Positions 1-8,640 of a stretch of DNA of 32,522 bases are shown here, piece after piece. Position 1 is the first letter of the stretch. Every line of letters begins with the position of its first letter. Origin of the DNA: Candidatus Uhrbacteria bacterium RIFCSPLOWO2_01_FULL_47_25 (GTDB lineage Bacteria > Patescibacteriota > Patescibacteriia > GWA2-46-9); assembly GCA_001791325.1 (NCBI GenBank), contig MGEK01000011.1, positions 1 to 32,522 on the forward strand, written 5' to 3'. Under the pieces are notes generated by a model, which saw only the letters and a list, made by a program, of their open reading frames with translations, ran no database searches and was not told the DNA's origin. Position numbers and translations under genes: made by a program.

Positions 1-110
1 ATCGCCAATCCAATTTTTATCCATTCATAATCAGGAGTGCAATATATGGTGGCCTAATACATGCCCTTGCTAATTTTATGAATTTCATGCTATTGTCTAG
101 ATGAGACTTT

Positions 111-461
111 ATGCAGTGGCATGATCAACAAGAAGAATCACCTTTGTCGTTTTTTCAAGCGGGGCTTCGTTTAATGGCGAGATGTCCTTTATGTCAGGCG
201 CGATATCAGCCCAGTTCAGTCAAGGTAATTGCCGAGAGAGAAGACGCCTATTTAGTTCACGTGCTGTGCGCGAAGTGCCGCAGCGCGGTGGTTGCTTTGG
301 TGTTTGCGAATTTATTTGGCGTGAGTTCTGTTGGTGTTCTCACTGATTTAGGCAGCGATGAAGTCTTGAAGGCCCAAGAACGTATCGTTGAGGCGGATGA
401 CGTTCTGGCGTTGTATGCAGCTTGCCGAGATGGATCGCTGATAGAAAGGATAAAAAAATAA
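111..461 (+). CDS. Small putative zinc-ribbon protein, function unknown
   Basis: ORF with CPLC...CAKC cysteine pairs; stop overlaps the rplY ATG (TAATG). True start may be ATG at 174. Confidence 0.55.
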   Translation: MQWHDQQEESPLSFFQAGLRLMARCPLCQARYQPSSVKVIAEREDAYLVHVLCAKCRSAVVALVFANLFGVSSVGVLTDLGSDEVLKAQERIVEADDVLALYAACRDGSLIERIKK

Positions 462-1153
462 TGACTTATTCACTTCAAGTAGCCACACGAACACTAGTGG
501 GAAAAAAGAATAAATTACTTCGCGGCCAGGGTTTGATACCCGGGGTTGTTTATGGGCATGGGGAAACCAACCGTTCAGTGGAGATTAAGAAGGTTCCTTT
601 TGAGAAATTGTTTCAGTCTGCCGGTGAGAGCAGTTTGGTTGATTTAAATATTGACGAGGATGCTAGTTTGAAAGTTTTGATTCACGACATACAGCGTCAT
701 CCAGTGACCGGTCAAATAATTCATGTTGATTTTTATCAGGTCAAAATGACCGAGAAATTAACGGCTGATGTGCCCTTGGTATTTATCGGCGAGGCCAAGG
801 CGGTAAAAGAATTAGGCGGTGTTCTGGTGAAGACGCTTGATCATGTAAAGGTAGAATGTTTACCTCAAGATTTAGTTCACGAATTAAAGGTTAATCTTTC
901 CAGTTTAGAGACATTTGACGATGCTATCCATGTAAAAGATATTGTTGTGCCTACAGGAATTAATGTTTTGAGCTCCATTGATGATATGGTAGTAAGTGTC
1001 CAGCCACCGCGTACTGAAGAAGAGGCTAAGATTGAAGGGGCAGAGGCACCGGTTGATGTGAGCGAGGTTGAGGTAGAAAAAGAGAAGAAGGATAAGGAGG
1101 TAAAGGGAAGCGGAGAAGAGGTAAGGGCAGAGGGGAAGAAGGAAAAAAGCTAG
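461..1153 (+). CDS. rplY: 50S ribosomal protein L25 (general stress protein Ctc form)
   Basis: L25/TL5-like sequence (RTLVGKKNKLLRGQGLIPGVVYGHGETNRSVEI..., HDIQRHPVTGQIIHVDFYQV) with acidic/lysine-rich tail. ATG at 461 is preferred over the 422 start in the ORF track. Confidence 0.93.
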   Translation: MTYSLQVATRTLVGKKNKLLRGQGLIPGVVYGHGETNRSVEIKKVPFEKLFQSAGESSLVDLNIDEDASLKVLIHDIQRHPVTGQIIHVDFYQVKMTEKLTADVPLVFIGEAKAVKELGGVLVKTLDHVKVECLPQDLVHELKVNLSSLETFDDAIHVKDIVVPTGINVLSSIDDMVVSVQPPRTEEEAKIEGAEAPVDVSEVEVEKEKKDKEVKGSGEEVRAEGKKEKS

Positions 1154-1201
1154 TCTCAGATTGCATAGATGAGCCTCGCTTCACGGCGGGTCGTTATACG
1201 C

Positions 1202-2077
1202 TTAGGGTGTGATCGTCGCGGTTAGGTAACGGTCAAGATTGTTGTAGTCTTTATAGAGTTGTGGTCGTGACTTGGGAAATGTTTTTTGCACCAACTTTTT
1301 TAATTTTTGACTGTGACAAGGGTCAATTTCCCAAATGCAGCGGAATTCAATGTTAATAAATTTTGATAGCTGTTTGACGAGGCGGCGGTAGTATTTGAGA
1401 CCATCTTGACCGGCCGCTAGAGCATTTTTTGGTTCAAATTTTTTCACCGAGGGCGATGCCCGGCGGTAGTCATCAGTGGTCAGGTAGGGGAGATTAGCGA
1501 GGAGGATGATTGGTTGAGCCGTAAGCCGTAAGCCGTAAGCCATAAGCTTTGGTTCGAGAGGTTTGAGGAGATCGCCGTGAAGAAATTTGATTTGAGTTAC
1601 GTTATGCAGTTTGGCATTGCGTTTGGCTACGATAAGCGCGGTGGACGAGATATCGGTGCCATAGGCAATTATTTGCCGCTTCTTGGCAGGGGTTTGGTTT
1701 TTTAAAATAGAAATTATAAGGCAGCCGCCGCCTGTGCCGACGTCAACAATCATAGTGATGTCGCGGTGGCGTCGTAATATCTCAATAGATTTTTCCACTA
1801 ACCATTCTGACTCTGGGCGAGGGATAAGGACATGGCGATTGACGGTGAAGGTGAGCCCGTAAAAAGGATGATAACCCAAAAGATAGGCCAGCGGTTCGCC
1901 TACTCTTCTGCGTTTTATGAAATTGTCAAAACGTCGTTTGGTGGCATTGTCAATCGTTTTTTCACCATGACTGACGACAAAAGAATGATCTTTTTTAAGA
2001 AGATGAGCCAATAGTATTTCTGCCTCACGCACCTCATCTGATTTTAATTCGCGCAGCAGCTCTTTGATGGCGATCAT
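1202..2077 (-). CDS. prmC: Peptide chain release factor N5-glutamine methyltransferase
   Basis: HemK/PrmC features: YLLGYHPFYGLTFTVNRHVLIPRPESEWLVE, VDVGTGGGCLIISI, NLPYL (NPPY-type motif). Lies directly downstream of prfA. Confidence 0.93.
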   Translation of the reverse strand: MIAIKELLRELKSDEVREAEILLAHLLKKDHSFVVSHGEKTIDNATKRRFDNFIKRRRVGEPLAYLLGYHPFYGLTFTVNRHVLIPRPESEWLVEKSIEILRRHRDITMIVDVGTGGGCLIISILKNQTPAKKRQIIAYGTDISSTALIVAKRNAKLHNVTQIKFLHGDLLKPLEPKLMAYGLRLTAQPIILLANLPYLTTDDYRRASPSVKKFEPKNALAAGQDGLKYYRRLVKQLSKFINIEFRCIWEIDPCHSQKLKKLVQKTFPKSRPQLYKDYNNLDRYLTATITP

Positions 2078-2093
2078 TTATTGCATGGACGAC

Positions 2094-3149
2094 TTATGCG
2101 GCTGCCGTTGCAGTTCTAAGGCGATCAATAATTTGGTCAAGGTCGCCGTCAATTATGTAGGTGATATGGTGGAAGTTTTCATTCAGGCGGTGGTCAGTGA
2201 TTCTATCTTGCGGAAAATTGTACGTGCGAATTTTTTCCGAGCGGTCGCCAGTGCCGATTTGTTCAAGTCTTTTCACTGAACGAGTCTCTTGCTGTTTCTG
2301 TCTTTCCATATCAAACAAGCGCGCACGTAATACTTGCATCGCCCGTAGTTTATTTTGTTGGAAATTACGTTCATCTTGGCACTGCACGACCAAACCGGTT
2401 GGCAGGTGAGTAATTCGCACGGCGGAATAGGTGGTGTTGACTGATTGCCCTCCGTGTCCGCCTGAAGTGGAGGCTTCTATTTTTAGGTCTTTTGGGGCGA
2501 TGGAAATTTCCACTTCTTCTGCTTCAGGCATGACTACGACGGTTACTGTGGAAGTGTGTACTCGTCCACTTTTTTCGGTTTCTGGTATGCGCTGTACGCG
2601 ATGAACGCCGCTTTCAAACTTCAGGCGGCTGTACACTCGTTCGCCCTCAATGGTGAAAATGACTTCTTTGAATCCGCCAATATCGCTGCGACTGGTATTT
2701 AAGAGATGAACTTTCCAGCCCTTATTTTCCGCATAACGAGTATACATTCTAAACAGCTCGGCCGCGAACAGCGAAGCTTCGTCACCCCCTGCGCCTGACC
2801 TAATTTCCACGACAATATTTTTTGCGTCTAGGGGATCAGCCGGGTGTGCGATTTCCTCAATTTGTGCTTCCACGGCGCTTAGGCGATCGCTAATCTTTAG
2901 GCGGTCGTCTTCTGCCAAGGCAATGAGTTCAGCGTCCTGCTCTGTTTTCAATAACTCGTTAAGTTTATCGCTCTCCTCGCTGAGACGCTTATATTTATTA
3001 ACAAGATCAATGATTCCCACAACGCCGTGATATTCGGTTGATAATTGTTTTAATCTCTCGGGATTTTTCGTTGTAGCTGGGCGCGACAACTCCTCCTCAA
3101 GCGCTTTCTGGCGCTCAATTAATTTTTCTTTTTCTGTTTGAGTAAGCAC
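2094..3149 (-). CDS. prfA: Peptide chain release factor 1
   Basis: [20 protein letters not shown] (GGQ motif), [23 protein letters not shown] (PxT anticodon-like motif of RF1). Confidence 0.95.
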   Translation of the reverse strand: MLTQTEKEKLIERQKALEEELSRPATTKNPERLKQLSTEYHGVVGIIDLVNKYKRLSEESDKLNELLKTEQDAELIALAEDDRLKISDRLSAVEAQIEEIAHPADPLDAKNIVVEIRSGAGGDEASLFAAELFRMYTRYAENKGWKVHLLNTSRSDIGGFKEVIFTIEGERVYSRLKFESGVHRVQRIPETEKSGRVHTSTVTVVVMPEAEEVEISIAPKDLKIEASTSGGHGGQSVNTTYSAVRITHLPTGLVVQCQDERNFQQNKLRAMQVLRARLFDMERQKQQETRSVKRLEQIGTGDRSEKIRTYNFPQDRITDHRLNENFHHITYIIDGDLDQIIDRLRTATAAA

Positions 3150-3269
3150 GTTAGTTTTGATTAGTTTATAATTAGTGTCAATTGGTGGGTTATGTCGGTC
3201 GCAATAAAAGATTCCGAATAAACAAAACCGGCCGCTATTGCTTGAATGGCGGTTGGGTAAATAATCTAT

Positions 3270-3593
3270 CTAAGCGGCTGTCAATCTGTGCTTTGAGGTA
3301 ACCTTTTTTGATTCGTCAATTTTGAGCTGGCGCTTGGCGCTTCTGGCGGCAAGTTTAACGCGTCGGCCGCGTCTTGTTTCCGCGACGCTGGCCTTAGCCT
3401 CAACGCGCTTCTGGAATTTATCAACACGCCTCGCCGTGTCCACTAGTTTTTGCTGGCCGGTATAGAACGGATGGCAATTACTGCACAGCTCAATATGCAG
3501 TTCTTCTTGCGTGGAACCGATAGTAAAGGTCTGTCCGCAGGCGCACTTAATAGTGGCCGTTGGGTAATATGTTGGATGTATTGCTGTTTTCAT
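3270..3593 (-). CDS. rpmE: 50S ribosomal protein L31
   Basis: [63 protein letters not shown] is typical L31. The internal Met (MKTAIHP) is preferred over the ORF-track start at 3614. Confidence 0.93.
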   Translation of the reverse strand: MKTAIHPTYYPTATIKCACGQTFTIGSTQEELHIELCSNCHPFYTGQQKLVDTARRVDKFQKRVEAKASVAETRRGRRVKLAARSAKRQLKIDESKKVTSKHRLTAA

Positions 3594-3614
3594 AGCTAAA
3601 GTTAAGATGAACAA

Positions 3615-3643
3615 AGTTTAACAAATGAAACATCATTTGTAAA
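3615..3643 (-). promoter_or_regulatory. Candidate sigma70-type promoter for rpmE
   Basis: Minus strand TTTACA-N17-TAAACT immediately upstream of rpmE. Confidence 0.45.
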
Positions 3644-3662
3644 GGATTATGCTTTAAAGAAG

Positions 3663-3690
3663 GCCGCCCGGGCACAAGTGCTCGGGCGGC
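3663..3690 (-). terminator. Strong GC hairpin, candidate terminator for a transcript leaving the IS110-like locus
   Basis: GCCGCCCGGGCAC-AA-GTGCTCGGGCGGC (13-bp arms, one G:U), followed on the minus strand by CTTCTTTAAAG. Confidence 0.5.
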
Positions 3691-3694
3691 GGGT

Positions 3695-3803
3695 AGTGGG
3701 CAGATCAATCAACGCGCATGAAGCGCATCCTACGCTTCGCCCACTGTTTGGAAGGTACAACACAAACGTCGTCCTTGCGGACACATTCCTGATCGTACCT
3801 CCC
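3695..3803 (-). ncRNA. Candidate structured RNA downstream of the IS110-like gene
   Basis: Minus strand: stem GGGAGGTAC/GTACCTTCC (3795-3803 with 3750-3758) enclosing GTCC-GCAA-GGAC (GNRA-type loop, 3771-3782). Then stem AGTGGGC/GCCCACT (3739-3745 with 3695-3701) enclosing GAAGCG/CGCTTC (3720-3738). Then the terminator-like hairpin. Confidence 0.4.
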
Positions 3804-3953
3804 TTGAACTCCAAACTTAACATGATTTAGTACTCAAGGGGAAGGGGCGAGGCATGTTGTCGTGTGTCTTTATTGGACAACTCCAACATTGCCTCGTCCC
3901 TATGGTGGACACGCCAACTGTCGCGCCGTAGCGCACCTCGCCACTCATCCACC
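3798..3953. repeat. Three-hairpin module, copy 1
   Basis: Hairpin A CCTCCCTTGA(3798)...TCAAGGGGAAGG(3845); hairpin B GGGGCGAGGCATGTTG(3844)...TGCCTCGTCCC(3900); hairpin C GGTGGA(3904)...TCCACC(3953). Confidence 0.6.
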
Positions 3954-4006
3954 GAATTGGAGGGACAGTTTCACGGTCGCTCTGGAAGGAGCAAACTTGG
4001 CTACGT

Positions 4007-4181
4007 CCCTCCCCGCGACTTTGAGGCTTACAGCTTATAGCTTACGGCTCTCAACAACCGCGGGGAGGGGGCGAGGGATGGATTCTATCTTTGTTTACAG
4101 AGATAGATTTCCAATCGCCTCGCCCCTTTGCGACGAACAAAAACGAGGTCGTTCTAATAGAACACTTTTTTTGTCGTTCGC
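4007..4181. repeat. Three-hairpin module, copy 2
   Basis: Hairpin A CCCTCCCCGCG(4007-4017)/CGCGGGGAGGG(4059-4069); hairpin B GGGGGCGAGG(4067)...CCTCGCCCC(4126) with inner TCTATCT/AGATAGA; hairpin C GCGACGAACAAAAA(4130)...TTTTTGTCGTTCGC(4181), imperfect. Confidence 0.6.
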
Positions 4182-4316
4182 CGCCGCGGATAACGCAACG
4201 CACGCCACGCGCCGTGAGCGCATCTTAATCATCGCGTTATTCGCATATTAACCTCTTGTTAGGTCACGAAGATCGTGAACTCGGCGGCACCTTGTTTTCG
4301 TCTCCACCGGATCAGC

Positions 4317-5756
4317 TTAAGGCACTGGCGCTTTCGTGGTCGCGGTCCCCGACACTTCGAGTTTCAGCCACTGCTTCACTAGCCACTCCACAAACTTCGT
4401 CAAGGTACGCCAGCGAGCCATCTTAAGGATATGGCCATTGGTGTACCGTTTGATCGTGCGACCATTCGCTCCAGTTACTTCAATGATCGTTGGATGTTTG
4501 TCATGCAACCGCTGTTTGTACTCGCGGAGTTTTTGGCCCCAATCGCTTTTTGGCCGATAGTTCCACTGGTCGGCCAGCTGGTAGAGGGACTGCCGACCAA
4601 GCGTTTCGTCCCAGTTAGCGACTAATCCACGACGCTTGCGTGGAAACTGTTTGTCGGGTGGCACGTCCGCGTGTTGGCCGCCCTGGAGAACATGTACGCC
4701 GAGATAGGCCTTCACGCGATTTGCGGTGCGACGCCAGTCGCCATCATCTCCAGGACGCTGAAAGCGCCGAATGTCGCCCACAGCCGCGATGATGCCGGCG
4801 GCGATAGTTGGACCGCAGCCAATAATTTCCTTGAGGATGCTCCAAACCGGCACTTCGGCAACGGCCTTAGCAATTTCATCATTCGCACTTTCTTCCGTCC
4901 TGACAAGAAGCTTCAGCGTTTGATCCGAGGCCTTCAGGGCATCGTAGCCATCCTCAATGGTACCCTCGGGATAGCCACCCTCTTCAGTGAGGAAGAGAGA
5001 GCGTTCGTATCGTTGCCGCAAGCGTTGTGAGCAAGTGATGCGGTCGCCTTGGCACTTCTTGCGATAGATCAACGCCTCGCGAACCCTAATGACTCGTCGC
5101 TCGCGCGGACCGACGACATAGAAGAGTTCGGGATCTTCTTTGAAGAGCTCAATCAGCGTGCGGTTGTCTTGGTCCTTGTCGCGGTTCGGTCGTGCTTGGT
5201 CAAGAACAAATGGGGGAGTGCCGAAGATCGTGGAACCCAGACTCTTGCGCTCGCCAATGTTTGACAGAGCGTGGAGGAATGTCCCGCCACTGCCACCAAG
5301 AATACTCACCACGCGGTCCCCAAGCCGAAGACCATCGTAGGCAACCGGCACATGGGTGACGAGCCGAGGCGTCTTACCGTCATAGACGATGAGCTCATGA
5401 TCAAAATTCGTTACCTGCTCGTCGTCAGCCAAGCGACGGGTTCTGCGGTGGTGTGGCTTCACCTGACTGATGTCGCTGGCGCTTGCAACAACCCGCCACC
5501 GTACCGGAAAAATTCCATAGACAAAGTCAAGTTCTGCCTGTCGGTCATCGAGTGTGAGTGTTGAGACCTCTTTCCCGTCATCAATGGCCACCTGCGTTGG
5601 CCGCGCCTCGCCCTTCGTCGTTTTCTTGACGCGATGGCGAATGCCAATAATCCGGCCTGTTGCTGTTTCCATTACCTCTCTCCTTTTGAGCCGTTTGGCG
5701 GCTTGGTTGTTGGTTCGTCCCTTGCGGGACACGTTGGTTTTTAAGGAGCGTACCAC
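4317..5756 (-). CDS. Divergent IS110-family-like transposase/recombinase
   Basis: C-terminal Transposase_20-like region IIGCGPTIAAGIIAAVGDIRRF...NRVKAYLGV...PRKRRGLVAN...KMARWRTLTKFVEWLV; upstream DKDQDNRTLIELFKEDPELFYVVGPRERRVIRVREAL resembles the KTDxxDAR...L..L.R.R segment of the DEDD part. The N-terminus is divergent. Confidence 0.65.
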   Translation of the reverse strand: MVRSLKTNVSRKGRTNNQAAKRLKRREVMETATGRIIGIRHRVKKTTKGEARPTQVAIDDGKEVSTLTLDDRQAELDFVYGIFPVRWRVVASASDISQVKPHHRRTRRLADDEQVTNFDHELIVYDGKTPRLVTHVPVAYDGLRLGDRVVSILGGSGGTFLHALSNIGERKSLGSTIFGTPPFVLDQARPNRDKDQDNRTLIELFKEDPELFYVVGPRERRVIRVREALIYRKKCQGDRITCSQRLRQRYERSLFLTEEGGYPEGTIEDGYDALKASDQTLKLLVRTEESANDEIAKAVAEVPVWSILKEIIGCGPTIAAGIIAAVGDIRRFQRPGDDGDWRRTANRVKAYLGVHVLQGGQHADVPPDKQFPRKRRGLVANWDETLGRQSLYQLADQWNYRPKSDWGQKLREYKQRLHDKHPTIIEVTGANGRTIKRYTNGHILKMARWRTLTKFVEWLVKQWLKLEVSGTATTKAPVP

Positions 5757-5798
5757 AATACATCCTTCGTCCTTAAAGACACGCCGCGTGTCGTGTCA

Positions 5799-5961
5799 CC
5801 CTCCCCGCTGGCACCCAGCTTATGGCTTAAGGCCTACAGCTTGATACCACTGGGGAAGGGGCGAGACATTGCGCATTACGCATATTGCACGCGTCGTCTC
5901 GTCTCGCCCCGGGCGGACACACGGACAATCGCTTTGGCAAGCAATTGCCCCCTCGTCCGCC
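5799..5961. repeat. Three-hairpin module, copy 3
   Basis: Hairpin A CCCTCCCC(5799-5806)/GGGGAAGGG(5852-5860); hairpin B GGGGCGAGAC(5858-5867)/GTCTCGCCCC(5901-5910); hairpin C GGCGGAC(5912-5918)/GTCCGCC(5955-5961). Confidence 0.6.
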
Positions 5962-6046
5962 GTTGCCAGTTGACACGCCACTTCTCGTCGTTTGGGCGAC
6001 AGAGCCATCTGCGTCAACCAGCCCTGTAGTCTAGTCAAAAACTCCC

Positions 6047-6075
6047 TTGACGTCAAGGTACTTAACTGATATGCT
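6047..6075 (+). promoter_or_regulatory. Candidate sigma70-type promoter for rpsB-tsf
   Basis: TTGACG-N17-TATGCT, 15 nt before the rpsB ATG. Confidence 0.55.
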
Positions 6076-6089
6076 CATCCCACTTTAAT

Positions 6090-6923
6090 ATGGTTAATCT
6101 AAAAGCACAATCAAAGTCAACTATTGGCGTGCCTAGCTTGTTGGACATGCTGAAGGCTGGCGTTCATTTTGGCCATTTGACCTCGCGCTGGCATCCTAAA
6201 ATGGCGCCATTCATTTTTACGGCAAGATCCGGCGTCCATATTATCAATTTAGAGGTTACTCGCCAACAGCTGGAAACAGCTTTTCGGGCAGTGAGCGATG
6301 TGGTAGCGGCGGGTGGAATTATTCTGTATGTGGGCACGAAAAAGCAGGCCCAAGAAATGATTAAGCGCAAAGCTCAATCAGTGGAAATGCCCTATGTTCA
6401 TGAACGGTGGATTGGCGGATTGTTAACCAATTTTGGTGTTATCAAAAAAATGCTTACCCGTCATGCCGAGCTTGGTCGTTTACTGACCGAGGGCGGCATG
6501 GAGCATCTTACCAAGAAAGAACGCCTTGAACGTGAGCGCGAGCACCGGCGTCTGGAAGGAGTTATTGGCGGTATCTCTAAACTGGAAAAGATTCCTAACC
6601 TGATTTTTATTATTGACCTCAAGCGAGAAAAAACAGCCCTTCGCGAAGCGCGCAAAGCGGGTGTTCCAATCGTGGCTTTGTGCGATACCAATGTTAATCC
6701 AGAGCTGGTTACATATCCAATCGTGGCCAACGATGATGCTATTGGTTCACTGGAACTTATGACTGATTTAATTACGGAAGCTGTTAAAGAAGGATTATCA
6801 CGCCGCAGTGTTGAAGGTGTTGAACCTTCTTCTCCGGAAATTGTTCAAGAAAACGTGGAAGCTCCAGTGACCGTGATTGATGAAGAAGTCTTACTGGCCG
6901 AAGGTATTCCAGCGGATGTTTAA
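6090..6923 (+). CDS. rpsB: 30S ribosomal protein S2
   Basis: LLKAGVHFGHLTSRWHPKM-type S2 start, FVGTKKQAQ-like, RWIGGLLTNF, VPIVALCDTNVNPELVTYPIVANDDAIGS. Confidence 0.97.
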   Translation: MVNLKAQSKSTIGVPSLLDMLKAGVHFGHLTSRWHPKMAPFIFTARSGVHIINLEVTRQQLETAFRAVSDVVAAGGIILYVGTKKQAQEMIKRKAQSVEMPYVHERWIGGLLTNFGVIKKMLTRHAELGRLLTEGGMEHLTKKERLEREREHRRLEGVIGGISKLEKIPNLIFIIDLKREKTALREARKAGVPIVALCDTNVNPELVTYPIVANDDAIGSLELMTDLITEAVKEGLSRRSVEGVEPSSPEIVQENVEAPVTVIDEEVLLAEGIPADV

Positions 6924-6924
6924 A

Positions 6925-7524
6925 ATGTCAAAAGAAATTATCATTTCACTGCGTCAGGCAACAGGCGCTGGTATTGTGGAAATTAAAAAATCCTTGGAAG
7001 AAGCTGGTGGCGATAAAACAAAAGCAGTTGAAATTCTGCGTAAGCGCGGTCAAGCCAAAGCTGTAAAAAAGCAGGAGCGAGAAACTCACGATGGCATCGT
7101 TCATGCCTACGTTCACTCCAACGACAGGGTAGGCGTCTTGGTGGAGGTGGCCTGCGAAACTGATTTTGTGGCGAGGAACGAAGATTTTAAAAACTTTGTT
7201 CACCATGTGGCTATGCAGGTGGCCGCCGCCAATCCATTATATTTGAAAATTGAAGACATTCCCGAAGAAGTAAAGGAAAAAGAACTCCAGCTTTATCGCG
7301 AAGAAATGGAGAACGCGGGTAAGCTTAAGGGTAAGGATGAAGAAATGGTAAAAAAGATTTTGGAGGGCAAGTTGTCAAAGTATTACGCCGATGCTTGCTT
7401 GCTGGAACAGGTTTCAATTAAAGATGACAACATGACAATTCGCGAAATGGTTGATGAAATTACGGCAAAGACCGGAGAGAAGATTGAGATTAAAAGATTT
7501 GTGAGATACGCGATAGGGGAGTGA
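6925..7524 (+). CDS. tsf: Elongation factor Ts
   Basis: LRQATGAGIVEIKKSLEEAGGDKTKAVEILRKRG, VGVLVEVACETDFVARNEDFKNFVHHVAMQVAAANP. Start taken as ATG 6925, just after the rpsB stop. Confidence 0.97.
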   Translation: MSKEIIISLRQATGAGIVEIKKSLEEAGGDKTKAVEILRKRGQAKAVKKQERETHDGIVHAYVHSNDRVGVLVEVACETDFVARNEDFKNFVHHVAMQVAAANPLYLKIEDIPEEVKEKELQLYREEMENAGKLKGKDEEMVKKILEGKLSKYYADACLLEQVSIKDDNMTIREMVDEITAKTGEKIEIKRFVRYAIGE

Positions 7525-7614
7525 AGAGGAGCCGTAGAGCTATAAGGATGTAACGCTGGCCATGTCTTACATCGGGCTGGCAAAAACCCGGCTATTCCGT
7601 TATACTCTAATCAT

Positions 7615-8640
7615 ATGAAACCTCTTCACATCGCTATCAACGGTTTTGGCCGCATTGGCCGGGCGGCGTTTCGCGTTGCTTTAAATCATAAAGATATAGA
7701 AGTGGCCGCCATAAACGATCTTACCGATACCGGCACGCTTGCTCATCTTTTGAAATACGACTCGGTGTATCGCCGTTTTGAAGGGGAGATTTCTTTTGAC
7801 GAAAAAAATTTGGTTGTCAATGGAAAAAAATATCCAGTGAGCGCGGAGAAGGAGCCGACCAAATTGCCGTGGCGCGATCATAGGGTTGATGTGGTCTTGG
7901 AATGCACCGGCCGGTTTACCAAAGAGGATGCGGCTCGCGCGCATTTGGATGCTGGCGCCAAACGCATTGTCGTCTCCGCGCCAACCAAAGGGGGAGAGAC
8001 CAAAACGTTTATTCTTGGTGTGAACGCTGGAGATTATAAAAACGAAGCAGTGATCTCTAATGCTTCTTGCACGACCAATTGCGTCTCGCCAGTCTTAGCT
8101 GTTATGGAATCAGCATTTGGTATACTGAAATCTGCGATGACCACTATCCATTCTTATACGGCCGAGCAGAATTTGGTTGATGGCCCGCCACCGCCTCTGC
8201 ACAGGGATTTACGCCGGGCGCGCGCTGCGGCAATCAATATCGTACCTACCACTACTGGAGCCACAAGCGCGGTGACAGCAACCTTGCCAGAGCTTGAAGG
8301 GATTTTTGACGGATTGGCCATTCGCGTGCCTACCCCAGTTGGTTCGCTTTCTGATTTTACGCTTTTGGTTAAGAAATCAACAAACGTAGAGGAAGTGAAC
8401 AATGTTTTTCGCGCGGCCGCCAAAGACAAGAAATTTCAAGGCATTCTTAGTGTAACTGACGAACCATTAGTTTCATCTGACATTATTGGTGATTCGCATT
8501 CGGCCATCGTTGATCTTTCTATGACTAACGTGATTGACGGAGATTTAGTGAAGGTCGTCGCCTGGTATGACAACGAGTGGGGATACGCGAACAGGTTAGT
8601 GGAATTGGCTGTGTTGGTTGGCAAAACTATTGCTTCATGA
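7615..8640 (+). CDS. gap: Glyceraldehyde-3-phosphate dehydrogenase, type I
   Basis: INGFGRIGRAAFR, SNASCTTNC, active-site Cys, SYTAEQNLVDGP, WYDNEWGYANRLVEL. Confidence 0.97.
   Translation: MKPLHIAINGFGRIGRAAFRVALNHKDIEVAAINDLTDTGTLAHLLKYDSVYRRFEGEISFDEKNLVVNGKKYPVSAEKEPTKLPWRDHRVDVVLECTGRFTKEDAARAHLDAGAKRIVVSAPTKGGETKTFILGVNAGDYKNEAVISNASCTTNCVSPVLAVMESAFGILKSAMTTIHSYTAEQNLVDGPPPPLHRDLRRARAAAINIVPTTTGATSAVTATLPELEGIFDGLAIRVPTPVGSLSDFTLLVKKSTNVEEVNNVFRAAAKDKKFQGILSVTDEPLVSSDIIGDSHSAIVDLSMTNVIDGDLVKVVAWYDNEWGYANRLVELAVLVGKTIAS

Noticed and set aside
3670-3830. Short minus-strand peptides overlapping the structured RNA candidate (for example ...YDQECVRKDDVCVVPSKQWAKRRMRFMRVD)
   Set aside because: Plausible codon content, but no convincing start codon in that frame. 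Two other frames are also open over short stretches, so it was kept only as an alternative to an RNA.
3862-4251. 129-aa plus-strand ORF in the hairpin-rich region
   Set aside because: Covers the inverted-repeat modules; low-complexity translation (YSLRLSTTAG from the heptad repeat) and no family resemblance. Better explained as structured noncoding DNA.
4336-5844. Multiple plus-strand ORFs antisense to the IS110-like gene
   Set aside because: Shadow ORFs in a GC-rich gene; the minus-strand 479-aa ORF carries the recognisable motifs.
5793-6056. Overlapping 78-aa ORFs on both strands upstream of rpsB
   Set aside because: They coincide with the third hairpin module and lack recognisable protein features.
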